Positions 8,710 to 17,053 of a stretch of DNA of 64,000 bases are shown here, piece by piece. The DNA is taken from assembly GCF_900095795.1 (NCBI RefSeq), contig NZ_LT608328.1:1481001-1545000 (forward strand), given 5' to 3'. The first letter of the stretch is position 1. Each line of letters starts with the position of its first letter. Origin of the DNA: Petrimonas mucosa (GTDB lineage: Bacteria; Bacteroidota; Bacteroidia; Bacteroidales; Dysgonomonadaceae). The notes under the pieces were generated by a model that was given only the letters and a program-made list of their open reading frames with translations, did no database searches and was not told the origin of the DNA. Both the position numbers and the translations under genes were made by a program.

Positions 8710-9957
8710 TCAACTCTCGATTATCGGTTTTTTGGGGCCGGCAACAAACAGGAAGAGTGCCCCGGCCAACAGCATGAAGATACCGGTGTAGACCAACGGC
8801 AACCAGGGATCGCGGACCAGTTCGAAAACGCTTTGCCTGGAGTATTTGCCCATACTTTCGTCGTATCCGTACTGGTAGATGGTCCATCCCCCAATCGAAA
8901 GCGGCCTGTTTACTTCGATACCACCCTTTTTCTGTTCCCCGGCCTCCGTATAGACGGTTACCCATGAAGTGTACCGTTTCACTTCCTGCATGGGCATTGC
9001 CAGGCTGGTGGCTTCATCGATAGGCAGCGTCCGATAGGGAAACCGGTAGCTTCCGTTGCTCACCCAGCCCTCGACCGGCTTGCCGAGCGATGGATTGATT
9101 ACCCGTACCTTCAGCGCCGTGGCTGCTCCATCCATCTGCATGGGAACAAAGGTAACCGATGCCGGGTCGTCTACCGGGACTGCCTGAGGAAGGTACTCCA
9201 CTATTTCGATGCGGTTTCCGTTTAGCTCTGTCCACCTGCCGGTTGCTTCAAACATATAGGATTCGGGGCGGTCTACTGGCAGGATCTTCCCCGTACGGTT
9301 ATCGATGACAACCAGTCTGGGGGGATACTCCTCGATCTCGAATCTTTCCAGTTCGATGGCGAGGGGCAGGTCGCGCCACTCCACCTCGCCTTCGTTGACC
9401 TGAACGGTGAAACGCCGGATATCTCCGCTTCCCAGCAAACCGGCGAGTAGTGCCAGAAACAACCCCAGGTGATTGAGGTAGAAGCCGGCCAGTCGCCACG
9501 ATTGCACCTCACGGCTCTTCTTCAGCAGTGTCAGGCCCAGAATCGTCAGGATGTAAAAGCAGAGGAGTACAAATGCCCATGAGGTGGTCATCCGGTACCA
9601 TCCGATCCGGCTGAAAAGTGTGTCGGGCAGTTCTTCCCGGGGCAGCTCTCCGGAATACTGGGGCGTCAATCCCATCACCACCACAAATGTCAGCAGCATG
9701 AGCAACGCAGGCACGGTTGATGTTGTCCCCGAAAGCCATCGTATAACGTGGTTCGCTCTCAGCAGGAAGTGGCAGCAAAGAAGCCCTGCCACAAAGAGGA
9801 TCCCCACAATCAGGTTTACCGGAAAACTGTAGTCGGAGGGACCGAGATTACCAAACTGGAGCTGCAGCAGGATGCCTGCCAACGCAATACCGCCGGCCAC
9901 GATAAATCCTTCGGTGTAACCCCATGGCCGCTCCCATATTTTTCCGATGGGCTTCAT
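8710..9957 (-). CDS. resB: Cytochrome c biogenesis protein ResB/Ccs1 type
   Basis: Partner of CcsA in system II haem attachment, 415 aa. Four hydrophobic helices lie in the first 135 residues and a fifth at about 145-190 (AGFYLNHLGLFLALLAGLL). A large extracytoplasmic domain (about 190-380) follows, and one C-terminal helix (PLVYTGIFMLLAGALF) closes the chain. The ATG is immediately adjacent to the nrfA stop, and the stop is 2 bp from the ccsA start, so the genes are surely co-transcribed. Having dedicated ResB/CcsA genes beside nrfHA is a familiar Bacteroidota arrangement. Confidence 0.88.
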   Translation of the reverse strand: MKPIGKIWERPWGYTEGFIVAGGIALAGILLQLQFGNLGPSDYSFPVNLIVGILFVAGLLCCHFLLRANHVIRWLSGTTSTVPALLMLLTFVVVMGLTPQYSGELPREELPDTLFSRIGWYRMTTSWAFVLLCFYILTILGLTLLKKSREVQSWRLAGFYLNHLGLFLALLAGLLGSGDIRRFTVQVNEGEVEWRDLPLAIELERFEIEEYPPRLVVIDNRTGKILPVDRPESYMFEATGRWTELNGNRIEIVEYLPQAVPVDDPASVTFVPMQMDGAATALKVRVINPSLGKPVEGWVSNGSYRFPYRTLPIDEATSLAMPMQEVKRYTSWVTVYTEAGEQKKGGIEVNRPLSIGGWTIYQYGYDESMGKYSRQSVFELVRDPWLPLVYTGIFMLLAGALFLFVAGPKKPIIES

Positions 9958-11457
9958 TCAATAATTTCTGCTGACCAGGCGGTTGTTGGCTCTGGCTTTT
10001 TTCAGCCATTCGGGCACCACCGTTTCCACGAACTCCTTTTTTGCTTCCCGCTCCTGCGTCATCTCCAGTCCGATGTAGGCCTGTGCCTTCTCCTTGGTAG
10101 AGATGTCGGGCATGGGAACATCACCGGTATGCCCCAGTTGAGCCAATACTTTCGAAATGGCAAATCGGGCTTTATGCGCCCGGTCGAGACTCATGGCGAG
10201 AATCCGCTGGAACTCTACCGGCGAGTGGAACGATCCGCCGTGCGAAGCCACAGCGTAGTCCCAACGCCATTGAGATTGCCGGATAAGTTGCAACGCCTCC
10301 TCCATCTCTGCTTCGGTAGCCCCCCTCTCCCAGGCAAACTTGGCCTCGATATGGGCGGCCGCAAGTTCTTTCTCAACCAGGTTGCGGATTTCGTTGGCAC
10401 TGCGTTGGCGCTCGTAGACGGCATTGCGCAAGGTCTCCTCGCTTTCACGGTGACAGACCTGGCAGGTGCTGTTGATGCTTGCCAGCGGACTTCTTATCTG
10501 ATGGTTGGAGTACTTGACCCCTCCTTCCGATATGTACGGCATATGGCAATCGGCGCACGAAACGCCCCGCTGAGCGTGAATGCCGGTCTTATAGATCTCG
10601 TAATCGGGATGCTGTGCCTTGATGATGGGTGCCCGGCTGAGCTTGTGTGTATAGTCGGCAAACCGGATGCTGTCGTAATACCTTTCACTACCCTCGACGG
10701 TCAGCCCGTTGTGCCAGGGAAAGATCAGGTATTTGCCGTCGGGAGTGAAATAGTACTCCACGTGACATTGGGCGCAGGCCAGCGAACGCATCTCCTGCTG
10801 CGGGATGTTGTCGATGTTCCTGCCGCTGTTCTTCAGCCCTTCAATCAATCCCGGGCGACTGATTTTCAGGTTCATGTTCTCCGCTTCGTGACAATCGGCG
10901 CATCCGATGGGATTCACCACCTCATCTCCCAGCGAAGCCCATGTGCCCTTGTAAAATTCAGCTATTCCAAGAGAATCCATCAGACGGGGAACGTCCGGGC
11001 TTTTACAGGTCCAGCAGGTTGCCGGCTGCGGTCCTTCGTCCGGAGAGAGCGGTGCTCCCGTACGTAGCGTGTGGTGGATATCCTCGATGGCATGCATATG
11101 GCCCCGGGGTGTTCCGTAATCCTTCGAGAAGGCATATCCCGCCCATAGGATCACCATCTCGGGCCGTTGTTCCAGTACATCCGCCACACTGCTTCCATTG
11201 AATTCGCTCTGAAAGGTGGTGTCGGCGGTCCTGATCCACGATTCATACTCCCTCGGGTAATTCTGGGCGAAGATTTCGTTCCGCGATTCAATACCGGTGA
11301 TATTCACCTTCTTGTTGTTGAGGATCGATGCCACTTCGGCTCTTCGCTGGGTGATCGATGCGGCAAGCATACCCAGCAGGAAGACGATGCCAACTGTAAC
11401 GAAAAACAGAAGCCAGGCTACCCACGACTTCATCTTTCTGTTTTCATTGTTGCTCAT
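9958..11457 (-). CDS. nrfA: Ammonia-forming cytochrome c nitrite reductase NrfA
   Basis: Periplasmic pentahaem enzyme reducing nitrite to ammonium with six electrons. The protein is 499 aa with an N-terminal hydrophobic anchor or signal at 11-33. The diagnostic active-site haem motif CWTCK is at 148-152, where lysine replaces histidine. Four CxxCH motifs are at 186-190, 228-232, 301-305 and 332-336. Electrons should come from the menaquinol pool through NrfH, encoded 21 bp upstream. No nitrate reductase, NrfB, NrfC or NrfD genes are in the window. All haem ligands are intact, so the enzyme should be functional. Confidence 0.97.
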   Translation of the reverse strand: MSNNENRKMKSWVAWLLFFVTVGIVFLLGMLAASITQRRAEVASILNNKKVNITGIESRNEIFAQNYPREYESWIRTADTTFQSEFNGSSVADVLEQRPEMVILWAGYAFSKDYGTPRGHMHAIEDIHHTLRTGAPLSPDEGPQPATCWTCKSPDVPRLMDSLGIAEFYKGTWASLGDEVVNPIGCADCHEAENMNLKISRPGLIEGLKNSGRNIDNIPQQEMRSLACAQCHVEYYFTPDGKYLIFPWHNGLTVEGSERYYDSIRFADYTHKLSRAPIIKAQHPDYEIYKTGIHAQRGVSCADCHMPYISEGGVKYSNHQIRSPLASINSTCQVCHRESEETLRNAVYERQRSANEIRNLVEKELAAAHIEAKFAWERGATEAEMEEALQLIRQSQWRWDYAVASHGGSFHSPVEFQRILAMSLDRAHKARFAISKVLAQLGHTGDVPMPDISTKEKAQAYIGLEMTQEREAKKEFVETVVPEWLKKARANNRLVSRNY

Positions 11458-11478
11458 GGTGATAATATTTGGGGTTTG

Positions 11479-12084
11479 TTACTTCACTTGATGGTTGGTG
11501 ATTGCCGTGCTTAACCAGTCCGGTACCCGGGTATCGGGCATCGGTACATGCGAATGGGGTGTGGATACTTCCGAGCGGCTTCGGGTGTGGGGAACATCCC
11601 GGTGACAGTCCCAGCAGGCATTTCCGCCATTTGCTCTCGTCTCCCGGTAACCCATCCTTCCGGTCGTCACGAACTCCTGATTGAGCTGTGTATGGCACCG
11701 GATACAGTTCTCCATGATCACTTCTGAACTGGCCTCAATGGTTTGCAGGGCTGTTTTCTCACCCCGAAGGGTAAAAACGGCGGAGTGGCGGAGGCCATCC
11801 TTGGCTTTGAAGAGATACTTGTTCACCACATTGTTGTGCGGAACATGACAATCGTTGCAGGTGACATTCCGGGCGTGTGAACTGTGGGTCCAGGTGGCGT
11901 AGTAGGGACTCATCACGTGACAGTTGACGCAGGTTCGGGGATTGTCGGAAAGGTAGCTGTAGGCACGGGAGGCGAAAAAAGTATAGATGAAGAGCCCCAC
12001 AAATGCCCCGGAGATGATGATTGCCGGATATCTCCATCCCCCGCGGGGTTTTACCTCATTCCAGATTTGTGTCAGTTTTCCCAT
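11479..12084 (-). CDS. nrfH: Cytochrome c nitrite reductase small subunit NrfH
   Basis: NapC/NirT-type membrane quinol dehydrogenase that feeds electrons to NrfA, 201 aa. One N-terminal membrane helix covers about 19-38. Four haem motifs lie at 52-56 (CVNCH, followed by the family residues VMSP), 76-80, 127-131 and 157-161. It is the first gene of the nrf-ccs operon. The DNA just upstream has been displaced: an IS1595-family element begins 40 bp before the start codon. No TAnnTTTG box is visible on this strand in the remaining leader, so expression may depend on the IS. Confidence 0.95.
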   Translation of the reverse strand: MGKLTQIWNEVKPRGGWRYPAIIISGAFVGLFIYTFFASRAYSYLSDNPRTCVNCHVMSPYYATWTHSSHARNVTCNDCHVPHNNVVNKYLFKAKDGLRHSAVFTLRGEKTALQTIEASSEVIMENCIRCHTQLNQEFVTTGRMGYRETRANGGNACWDCHRDVPHTRSRSEVSTPHSHVPMPDTRVPDWLSTAITNHQVK

Positions 12085-12124
12085 GATAATTCAGTTTGAG
12101 ATTACCGCTCAGATAAAAAAGAAA

Positions 12125-13209
12125 AATGATTATCCGCAATAGTTCCTATTGTAAATTCTTGACTTGAAATCAGGAGCATACGTTACAGCGGCTATCAACA
12201 GTCTTTCAAACTGGTTTTCCCCGAAGTAACGCCTGTTGAATTTATAACAGAACTGGTTGAGGTAATATTGCAAGTATTCTGGTTTTATCTTGTAATACAC
12301 GCCCAGGAGCTGTCGTTTGGCATTGCTGATCGCGGTATGCACCCAGGGCAGCACCTTGGAAAGATCCTGGTGTGGAATAACAGATGCCGTATGTGAATGA
12401 ACATGCTCTTTCAATTTAGTGTAAGATGTTGAGTCATCGGTGGTCAGATCCGCCGTGCTTTCAACGTGCTCTTTGACATTCCTTGTAATTGTACCGGACT
12501 TCAAGTCACTGATCACTTTCATTTTCAGGTATCTAACCTTCTTGGGTTTCTTACCCGGCTTGGGGTTTTCAACCGTTTTGCTTTCAGCCATTACCAGCAC
12601 TTTGGTCTTTTTTTGGCTCCCGCGGCCGCGCTTCAACGGTTTGTCCCTCTCTTCAAGGGATATTTCGGTGGAAAAGAAGGCGTCGTCCAACTCGATGGCT
12701 CCCTCGAGGGTGTACTCATCATCGCGTTTGCCCATCACGTCACGCAGTTTATTGACCATTTCCCATATGGGCTGGTAACGCTTGTGCCCCAGCTGGCGCT
12801 GCAGCTCCGCCGCGGAAAAGGAGCCCTTGGTCGCCGTGAGCAGGTGCATGGCCACGAACCAGTAACGGTAAGGCAGGTTGGAGTGCTGCATGACGGTGCC
12901 TGAACGCAAGGTTTGGCGTGCGCGACAACGCTTGCATTCATAGGCCTGCTTGTTTTCCAGCCAATAATGTTCTTTACAATTACAATGACGACAGGTTACT
13001 CCCATTTGGTCTCTTTGTTCTTTGAATTTTTTCCGACAGGATTCCTCATCGGGGTAATTTATAGCAAAATCCAGGATATTCATAGTTTGAATCTTTATAT
13101 CGTTAGCGATGTAAATATAATGAATATCAGTGAATTGTGCAAGTGTTTTTGAAACTTATTTATAACTTTTTCCCGTTAAATTCTTTAGGAATAACTGCGG
13201 ATAATCATT
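12125..13209 (-). mobile_element. IS1595-family insertion sequence, complete (1085 bp)
   Basis: Terminal inverted repeats begin AATGATTATCCGCA at both ends and continue imperfectly. An 8-bp target duplication AAAAGAAA is present at 12117-12124 and 13210-13217, the size expected for this family. The single transposase gene is intact. The insertion lies in the leader of nrfH. Confidence 0.9.
12130..13083 (-). CDS. IS1595-family transposase
   Basis: Transposase of 317 aa filling the element. An N-terminal zinc ribbon (CRHC at about 31-34 and CKRC at about 53-56, then RQTLRSGTVM) precedes the DDE-like catalytic domain with ELDDAFF and TTDDSTSY as the acidic motifs. The last part (FCYKFNRRY) is typical of the family. 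The gene ends 5 bp inside the left inverted repeat. The frame is unbroken. Confidence 0.92.
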   Translation of the reverse strand: MNILDFAINYPDEESCRKKFKEQRDQMGVTCRHCNCKEHYWLENKQAYECKRCRARQTLRSGTVMQHSNLPYRYWFVAMHLLTATKGSFSAAELQRQLGHKRYQPIWEMVNKLRDVMGKRDDEYTLEGAIELDDAFFSTEISLEERDKPLKRGRGSQKKTKVLVMAESKTVENPKPGKKPKKVRYLKMKVISDLKSGTITRNVKEHVESTADLTTDDSTSYTKLKEHVHSHTASVIPHQDLSKVLPWVHTAISNAKRQLLGVYYKIKPEYLQYYLNQFCYKFNRRYFGENQFERLLIAAVTYAPDFKSRIYNRNYCG

Positions 13210-13216
13210 AAAAGAA

Positions 13217-13262
13217 ATCAGTATCAACCGACTAAAATCAAAATCAATCGGTCCTTATTTTT
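13217..13262 (+). repeat. 46-bp hairpin repeat, terminator-like (copy A)
   Basis: ACCGA at 13227-13231 pairs with TCGGT at 13248-13252, followed by a T-rich run up to 13262 where IS256 copy 1 begins. A near-identical sequence lies at 56578-56619, at the left edge of IS256 copy 2. On the + strand it looks like an intrinsic terminator, but no + strand gene precedes it here now. Confidence 0.6.
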
Positions 13263-13312
13263 GGTACCATCCAATATTTTGTGTAAACGTCAAACTACAG
13301 GATTTAAGAGTT

Positions 13313-14518
13313 TTATACTTGAATCCTGTTTTCAAATATAGTTATAAACTGGTTAAAAATCAACCCCCAGTTCCAAATTGGCTGTGTCCATTTTTTTTCT
13401 ATTTCAGAAACAGCCAAATATACAGCCTTTTTCAAAGCATCATCGTTTGGAAACGAAAGCTTGTTTTTGGTGTATTTTCTAATTTTCCCATTCAGATTTT
13501 CTATCAGATTGGTCGTGTAGATAATCTTTCTGATTTCAACAGGAAAGTCAAAAAAGGCCGTCAGTTCATCCCAATTTCTCCGCCATGAACGAATGGCATA
13601 AGGGTACTTTCCACCCCATTTCTGTTCAAAAGCATCCAGTTCCAGTGCAGCTGACTCTTTGGTGGGAGCGTTGTAAATATTCTTCAAATCAGATGAAAAC
13701 TCTTTTTTCTCTTTCCAGACAACGTACCTGCAAGAGTTGCGTATTTGATGTACAACACAGATTTGAGTGGTTGCATCAGGGAAAACCGCTTTTATTGAGT
13801 CTGTGAATCCGTTCAAATTATCAGTTACGGTAATCAGAATATCATTTACTCCACGAGCTTTCAAGTCGGTTAAAACACCTGTCCAATACGATGCACTTTC
13901 ATTCTTGCCAACCCACATGCCCAGCACTTCCTTGATGCCTTCCTTATTCAAGCCTACACATAAATAAACCGTTTTATTGACCACTTTACCCTGGTCTCTG
14001 ACTTTAAAGACAATGCCATCCATCCAGACTATAAGATACTGATTCTCCAGCGGGCGATTCTGCCATTCTATCGCTGCTTGAGTTACTTTATTGGTTATAA
14101 TGGATATGGCTGAAGTGGAAAGTGTTATGCCGTAAATCTCTTTCATCTCTTCTTCAATATCCGACACACTCATTCCTTTGGCGTAAAGGGATATGACCAG
14201 TTTCTCGATGGATAAACCTCGGCTCTGATGCTTGGGGACAACAGTTGGTTCAAACTCTCCCTGACGGTCACGAGGCACATCTATGACGGATTCGCCATAA
14301 TGTGTCTGTATTTTCTTGGGATACTTGCCGTTACGGGAATTGCCGCTGTTGTTGCCTTCCGGGGAATGTTTCTCGTAGCCTAAATAAGCTTCCATCTCGC
14401 CTTCCAGCATTTGTTCCAATACCCGAGTGTGCAAGTCGGTTAAAAACTTGCTCACGTCTTCTTCCGTCTTAAATTGAGACAGAAACTCTTTGTTTAATAA
14501 CTCTTTGGGAATGTCCAT
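13313..14518 (-). CDS. IS256-family transposase (mutator type)
   Basis: Complete 401-aa transposase. The catalytic acids are seen in VWMDGIVFKV (D), TVTDNLNGF (D) and TTNLIENLNGK (E), the DDE set of the mutator/IS256 group. Residues from position 41 to the end are identical to the transposase remnant at 61969-63036, so the two copies diverged very recently. The start MDIPKELLNKEF is preserved in pieces in copy 2. Confidence 0.96.
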   Translation of the reverse strand: MDIPKELLNKEFLSQFKTEEDVSKFLTDLHTRVLEQMLEGEMEAYLGYEKHSPEGNNSGNSRNGKYPKKIQTHYGESVIDVPRDRQGEFEPTVVPKHQSRGLSIEKLVISLYAKGMSVSDIEEEMKEIYGITLSTSAISIITNKVTQAAIEWQNRPLENQYLIVWMDGIVFKVRDQGKVVNKTVYLCVGLNKEGIKEVLGMWVGKNESASYWTGVLTDLKARGVNDILITVTDNLNGFTDSIKAVFPDATTQICVVHQIRNSCRYVVWKEKKEFSSDLKNIYNAPTKESAALELDAFEQKWGGKYPYAIRSWRRNWDELTAFFDFPVEIRKIIYTTNLIENLNGKIRKYTKNKLSFPNDDALKKAVYLAVSEIEKKWTQPIWNWGLIFNQFITIFENRIQV

Positions 14519-14585
14519 AAAATTAAATGTTTACAAAATTAATCGTTTTTATATTAATCGCTAATCTTGTTTTTTCTTTTCGAAT

Positions 14586-14650
14586 CCCCTCACACAAATT
14601 ATAGAGGGGTTGGAAAAGAAAAAACTACAAGAATGTCTTCCTGTAGTTTT
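14586..14650. terminator. Two hairpins in the IS256 leader (read-through barrier)
   Basis: CCCCTC (14586-14591) pairs with GAGGGG (14604-14609). AAAACTACA (14621-14629) pairs with TGTAGTTTT (14642-14650), with T or A runs either side. They lie between the IS end and the transposase start and are duplicated at 56647-56711. Such hairpins usually stop outside transcription entering an IS. Confidence 0.55.
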
Positions 14651-14679
14651 CATTTACACAATCTTATGGACAGTGTCCT

Positions 14680-15249
14680 GTCCTGCGAACCAATGCTTCA
14701 TACATTTTCTCAAACGTTGAGTTAGAAGATTTGTCGACTGAGGATAATCAATATCATTTTGAAATCGGAAACAGCAATATTGATCTTTCAGAATACTCGC
14801 TCTATCCTTCAGTGAGGTTCAACAACTGTGACAATATTGCATTGCGCAACAACGGGAATCTTGCAAATCTAATCTTCGATAACTGTACGGTTTCTAATTT
14901 TTATGGATCTGAAAAAAGACCTCTGTCCGGTAAAGTGATTTTCTCTGGTTGTGAGTTTCTGCCCATCATAAAAGGGGAACAGGGAGAAGTCTATTCTCCT
15001 TATGCAACTGTCGGCACATTTTTTTCAAATTCTGTGATTCATCCGCCCGTTTACAATGGTGAAGTGAGGGCAGATCTGCTTAATAAAATCGGTCTCCTCA
15101 AAATTAACGAATCTGTACGTTTCAATCATAGCAACACGGTATTGAGTAAAACAATTGTGGATCATTTCGAGGGAGCTATTGATGACTCATTTTTCGGGAA
15201 ACTGATGAACAGTTATCAACTTGCACCCGATTTCAACCAAAATAGATAG
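14680..15249 (+). pseudogene. C-terminal fragment of an unrecognised protein, cut by IS256
   Basis: An open frame continues without a start from the IS256 junction to a TAG at 15249, about 190 codons. A TTG at 14731 is the only start-like codon near its beginning. The sequence has short repeating units rich in Asn and hydrophobic residues (SVRFNNCDNIAL, NLIFDNCTVSNF, GKVIFSGCEFLP), the look of a right-handed beta-helix such as is found in polysaccharide lyases and related carbohydrate proteins. The N-terminal part is missing and was probably removed by an IS-adjacent deletion. Function not identified. Confidence 0.55.
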
Positions 15250-15342
15250 TTTTGATTGGTGATCTAATCATCACTATATTATATGTAACGTTTCACCGTT
15301 TATCAATCGAATATTCACTCTAAATACAATAACAATAACAAT

Positions 15343-15618
15343 ATGAGAAAGATAGTTTTTTTATTTGCTGTTTTATCAGTTTTTTTCTTGTGGGGTGTTG
15401 TCGGATGCAATGCGCTAAATATCAAACAGTCAGATTACGAGGTTAACAAACCATGGATGGAAGAGACACTTCGTAAGTCTGTCCAGCAATATAGAACGAT
15501 GATGGAAAATTTACCGGATGGGGTACAGCCCAACTCAATCAATAAAAATGGAGAATTGAAGACTGTAAAGCCAACAAGTTGGGTGGCCGGTTTCTATCCC
15601 GGAACACTCTTTTATTTA
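15343..15618 (+). pseudogene. N-terminal stub of a GH88-like unsaturated glucuronyl hydrolase
   Basis: The frame starts with a lipoprotein-like signal (hydrophobic core ending VVGCN) and continues WMEETLRKSVQQY ... SWVAGFYPGTLFYLS, which resembles the opening of GH88 enzymes that cleave unsaturated uronic acid from lyase products. After about 92 codons it runs into an IS1595-family element. The sequence beyond that element does not resume GH88, so the rest is lost. It is evidence that the ancestral locus handled uronic-acid-containing glycans. Confidence 0.6.
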
Positions 15619-15661
15619 TCGGTATAGGCGCTTAAGTCGCTGTTAATTTAGAAATAACTGC

Positions 15662-15669
15662 TACCTTTG
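15662..15669 (+). promoter_or_regulatory. -7 box of IS1595 transposase, nearly leaderless
   Basis: TACCTTTG matches TAnnTTTG and sits only 4 bp before the ATG at 15674, so a transcript would have almost no leader. The box lies in a perfect small palindrome (TGCTAC, loop CTTT, GTAGCA). Confidence 0.45.
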
Positions 15670-15673
15670 TAGC

Positions 15674-16600
15674 ATGGGATTTAGAGAAAAGTATACGGGG
15701 GTGAATTCAATAGAATTTAATAGGTATTTTCAGAGCGACGAAGATTGTTTTCGTTATTTGTCTGCAATAAAATGGTCATCTGAAAGTCCGTACAAATGCA
15801 AGAAATGCGGTCATCTGAAGTATGGAAAAGGCAAAAAGTCATATTCACGCCGTTGCGCCAATTGTAATTACGATGAAAGTCCAACGGCAGGAACGATGTT
15901 TGACAAGATAAAATTTCCATTACTAATAGCGTTTCACATATGCTTTAAGATCAGTACAAAAAAGAAAGGAATGTCTTCCATGGAATTGTCAGAAGAGTTT
16001 GGATTGCGGCAGAAAACAGTTTGGGAATTTAAGTGGAAAATCCAACAAGCAATGACGAGCAGCCGTAAAAACCAATTATGCGGCAAAGTTCAAGTGGATG
16101 AATTTCTGATTGGCGAATACGAGGAAGGGAAAGTGGGGCGTAGTGGCGAGAGCAAAAAGAAGTTAGTTATAGTTGCACTTGAAATTCTGGAAGATAAAGG
16201 TAGTGTTGGGCGTGCTTATGCACAAGTAATTGATCGTGCTTCAAGCAAAGAATTCAGACCGTTTTTTGAGACATATATTAGCAAAGAAGCGCACGTTATT
16301 ACTGACGTTTGGAAAGGATATTTGCCATTGAAAAAGGACTATCCAAACTTAGAACAAATACCTTCAGACAAGGGAAAGGGAATGCAGCAACTGCATATTC
16401 ACATAATGAACATCCAGGGATGGTTGCGAGGGATACACCACCATTGCTCAAAGCAGCGGCTGCAAGGTTATCTCGATGAGTACCATTTCAGGTATAACAG
16501 GAGGTCAATGATGGGGTCAATCTTCGATTTACTCCTTAGGAAGATGGTCTTCAGTGAACCTATAAGGTTAAATAGAAGTAATATAACTACAGCGGTCTAA
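15674..16600 (+). CDS. IS1595-family transposase (ISXO2-like)
   Basis: Intact 308-aa transposase. An N-terminal zinc ribbon has CKKCG and CANC with the family spacer, followed by a segment ending TAGTMFDK. Catalytic acids are seen in KVQVDEFLIGE and VITDVWKGY, and the C-terminal signature IQGWLRGIHHH ... YHFRYNRR is typical of the ISXO2-like DDE domain. It is clearly different from the other IS1595 transposase at 12130-13083, so the two arrived independently. Confidence 0.93.
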   Translation: MGFREKYTGVNSIEFNRYFQSDEDCFRYLSAIKWSSESPYKCKKCGHLKYGKGKKSYSRRCANCNYDESPTAGTMFDKIKFPLLIAFHICFKISTKKKGMSSMELSEEFGLRQKTVWEFKWKIQQAMTSSRKNQLCGKVQVDEFLIGEYEEGKVGRSGESKKKLVIVALEILEDKGSVGRAYAQVIDRASSKEFRPFFETYISKEAHVITDVWKGYLPLKKDYPNLEQIPSDKGKGMQQLHIHIMNIQGWLRGIHHHCSKQRLQGYLDEYHFRYNRRSMMGSIFDLLLRKMVFSEPIRLNRSNITTAV

Positions 16601-16613
16601 CCGCCTATACCGA

Positions 16614-16701
16614 CAAATTTATTTTCAACAAGAACAATCAAAACTGTCCGGCGAAATCGTTTTTTCAGCAATTTGAAAAAAAGGTTTTTCAGAGCGGACT
16701 C
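16614..16701 (+). other. Relic between two mobile elements
   Basis: About 88 bp between the IS1595 end and the IS982 remnant. It carries an open frame ending KSFFQQFEKKVFQSGLNR then TAA, which looks like the tail of a lost protein. I do not recognise it. Confidence 0.3.
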
Positions 16702-17014
16702 AACAGGTAATAATTCTTGAAATTATGAAAGGTTCCACAGTGGAAGCAGACCATCACGGCAATAATCTCGCTCTGGGACATTTGCGTTTTCCTGTTTCTC
16801 CTTTTCGTTATGTCACCTGCTTGAAGTTGGTGATTCCGGATTTCATTCTCATATTCTGCACAAAAATCGTCGGCAATACAAAATATTTCAATAACTTTGT
16901 CTGTTGTGATCATAGGGTTGATGTTTGTTATTTGTTTGATTATCAGCTATAAATATACAAATAATCTCCCTATATCACAACTTTTTTTATGATTTTCTTA
17001 TCCCGAACTCACGT
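16702..17014 (-). mobile_element. IS982 end fragment (about 313 bp)
   Basis: Nearly identical to the first 313 bp of the complete IS982 at 56803-57836, in reverse. It includes the terminal repeat ending in TCACGT and the first 70 or so codons of the transposase (16707-16913), with one Thr to Ile change, then breaks off at 16702. The catalytic region is missing, so it is inert. Confidence 0.85.
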
Positions 17015-17053
17015 TAGAGCGTAAATGAAAGTAAACGAATAACGTCAAATAGG

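Larger units (their letters stand above)
13263..14677 (-). mobile_element. IS256-family insertion sequence, copy 1, intact (1415 bp)
   Basis: The ends are GACACTGTCC (at 14677, reading inward on the minus strand) and GGTACCATCC (at 13263), each continuing into imperfect inverted repeats of about 39 bp. The ends were fixed by comparison with copy 2, whose 8-bp duplication defines them. Copy 1 has no duplication: the outer 8 bp are TTATTTTT and CTGTCCTG. One flank was therefore probably lost by deletion or recombination. Confidence 0.9.
15619..16613 (+). mobile_element. IS1595-family element, second type (about 995 bp)
   Basis: The inverted ends begin TCGGTATAGGCG and continue imperfectly (TTA, CGCTGT matches). 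The flanking bases are not direct repeats, so no target duplication is seen. The right flank does not continue the interrupted GH88-like gene. A rearrangement after insertion is likely. Confidence 0.8.

Noticed and set aside
7913-8965. Longer ccsA frame starting at 8965
   Set aside because: The extra 86 residues overlap the 3' end of resB, are not hydrophobic and lack family similarity. ATG 8707 gives a standard CcsA start 2 bp after the resB stop.
9748-11067. 439-codon open frame on the + strand opposite nrfA and resB
   Set aside because: It is the antisense shadow of two well-supported genes, with no recognisable domain and no ribosome site.
15611-16620. TCGGTATA / TATACCGA flanking the second IS1595 as a target duplication
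   Set aside because: They are inverted, not direct, so they belong to the terminal inverted repeat. No true duplication was found.
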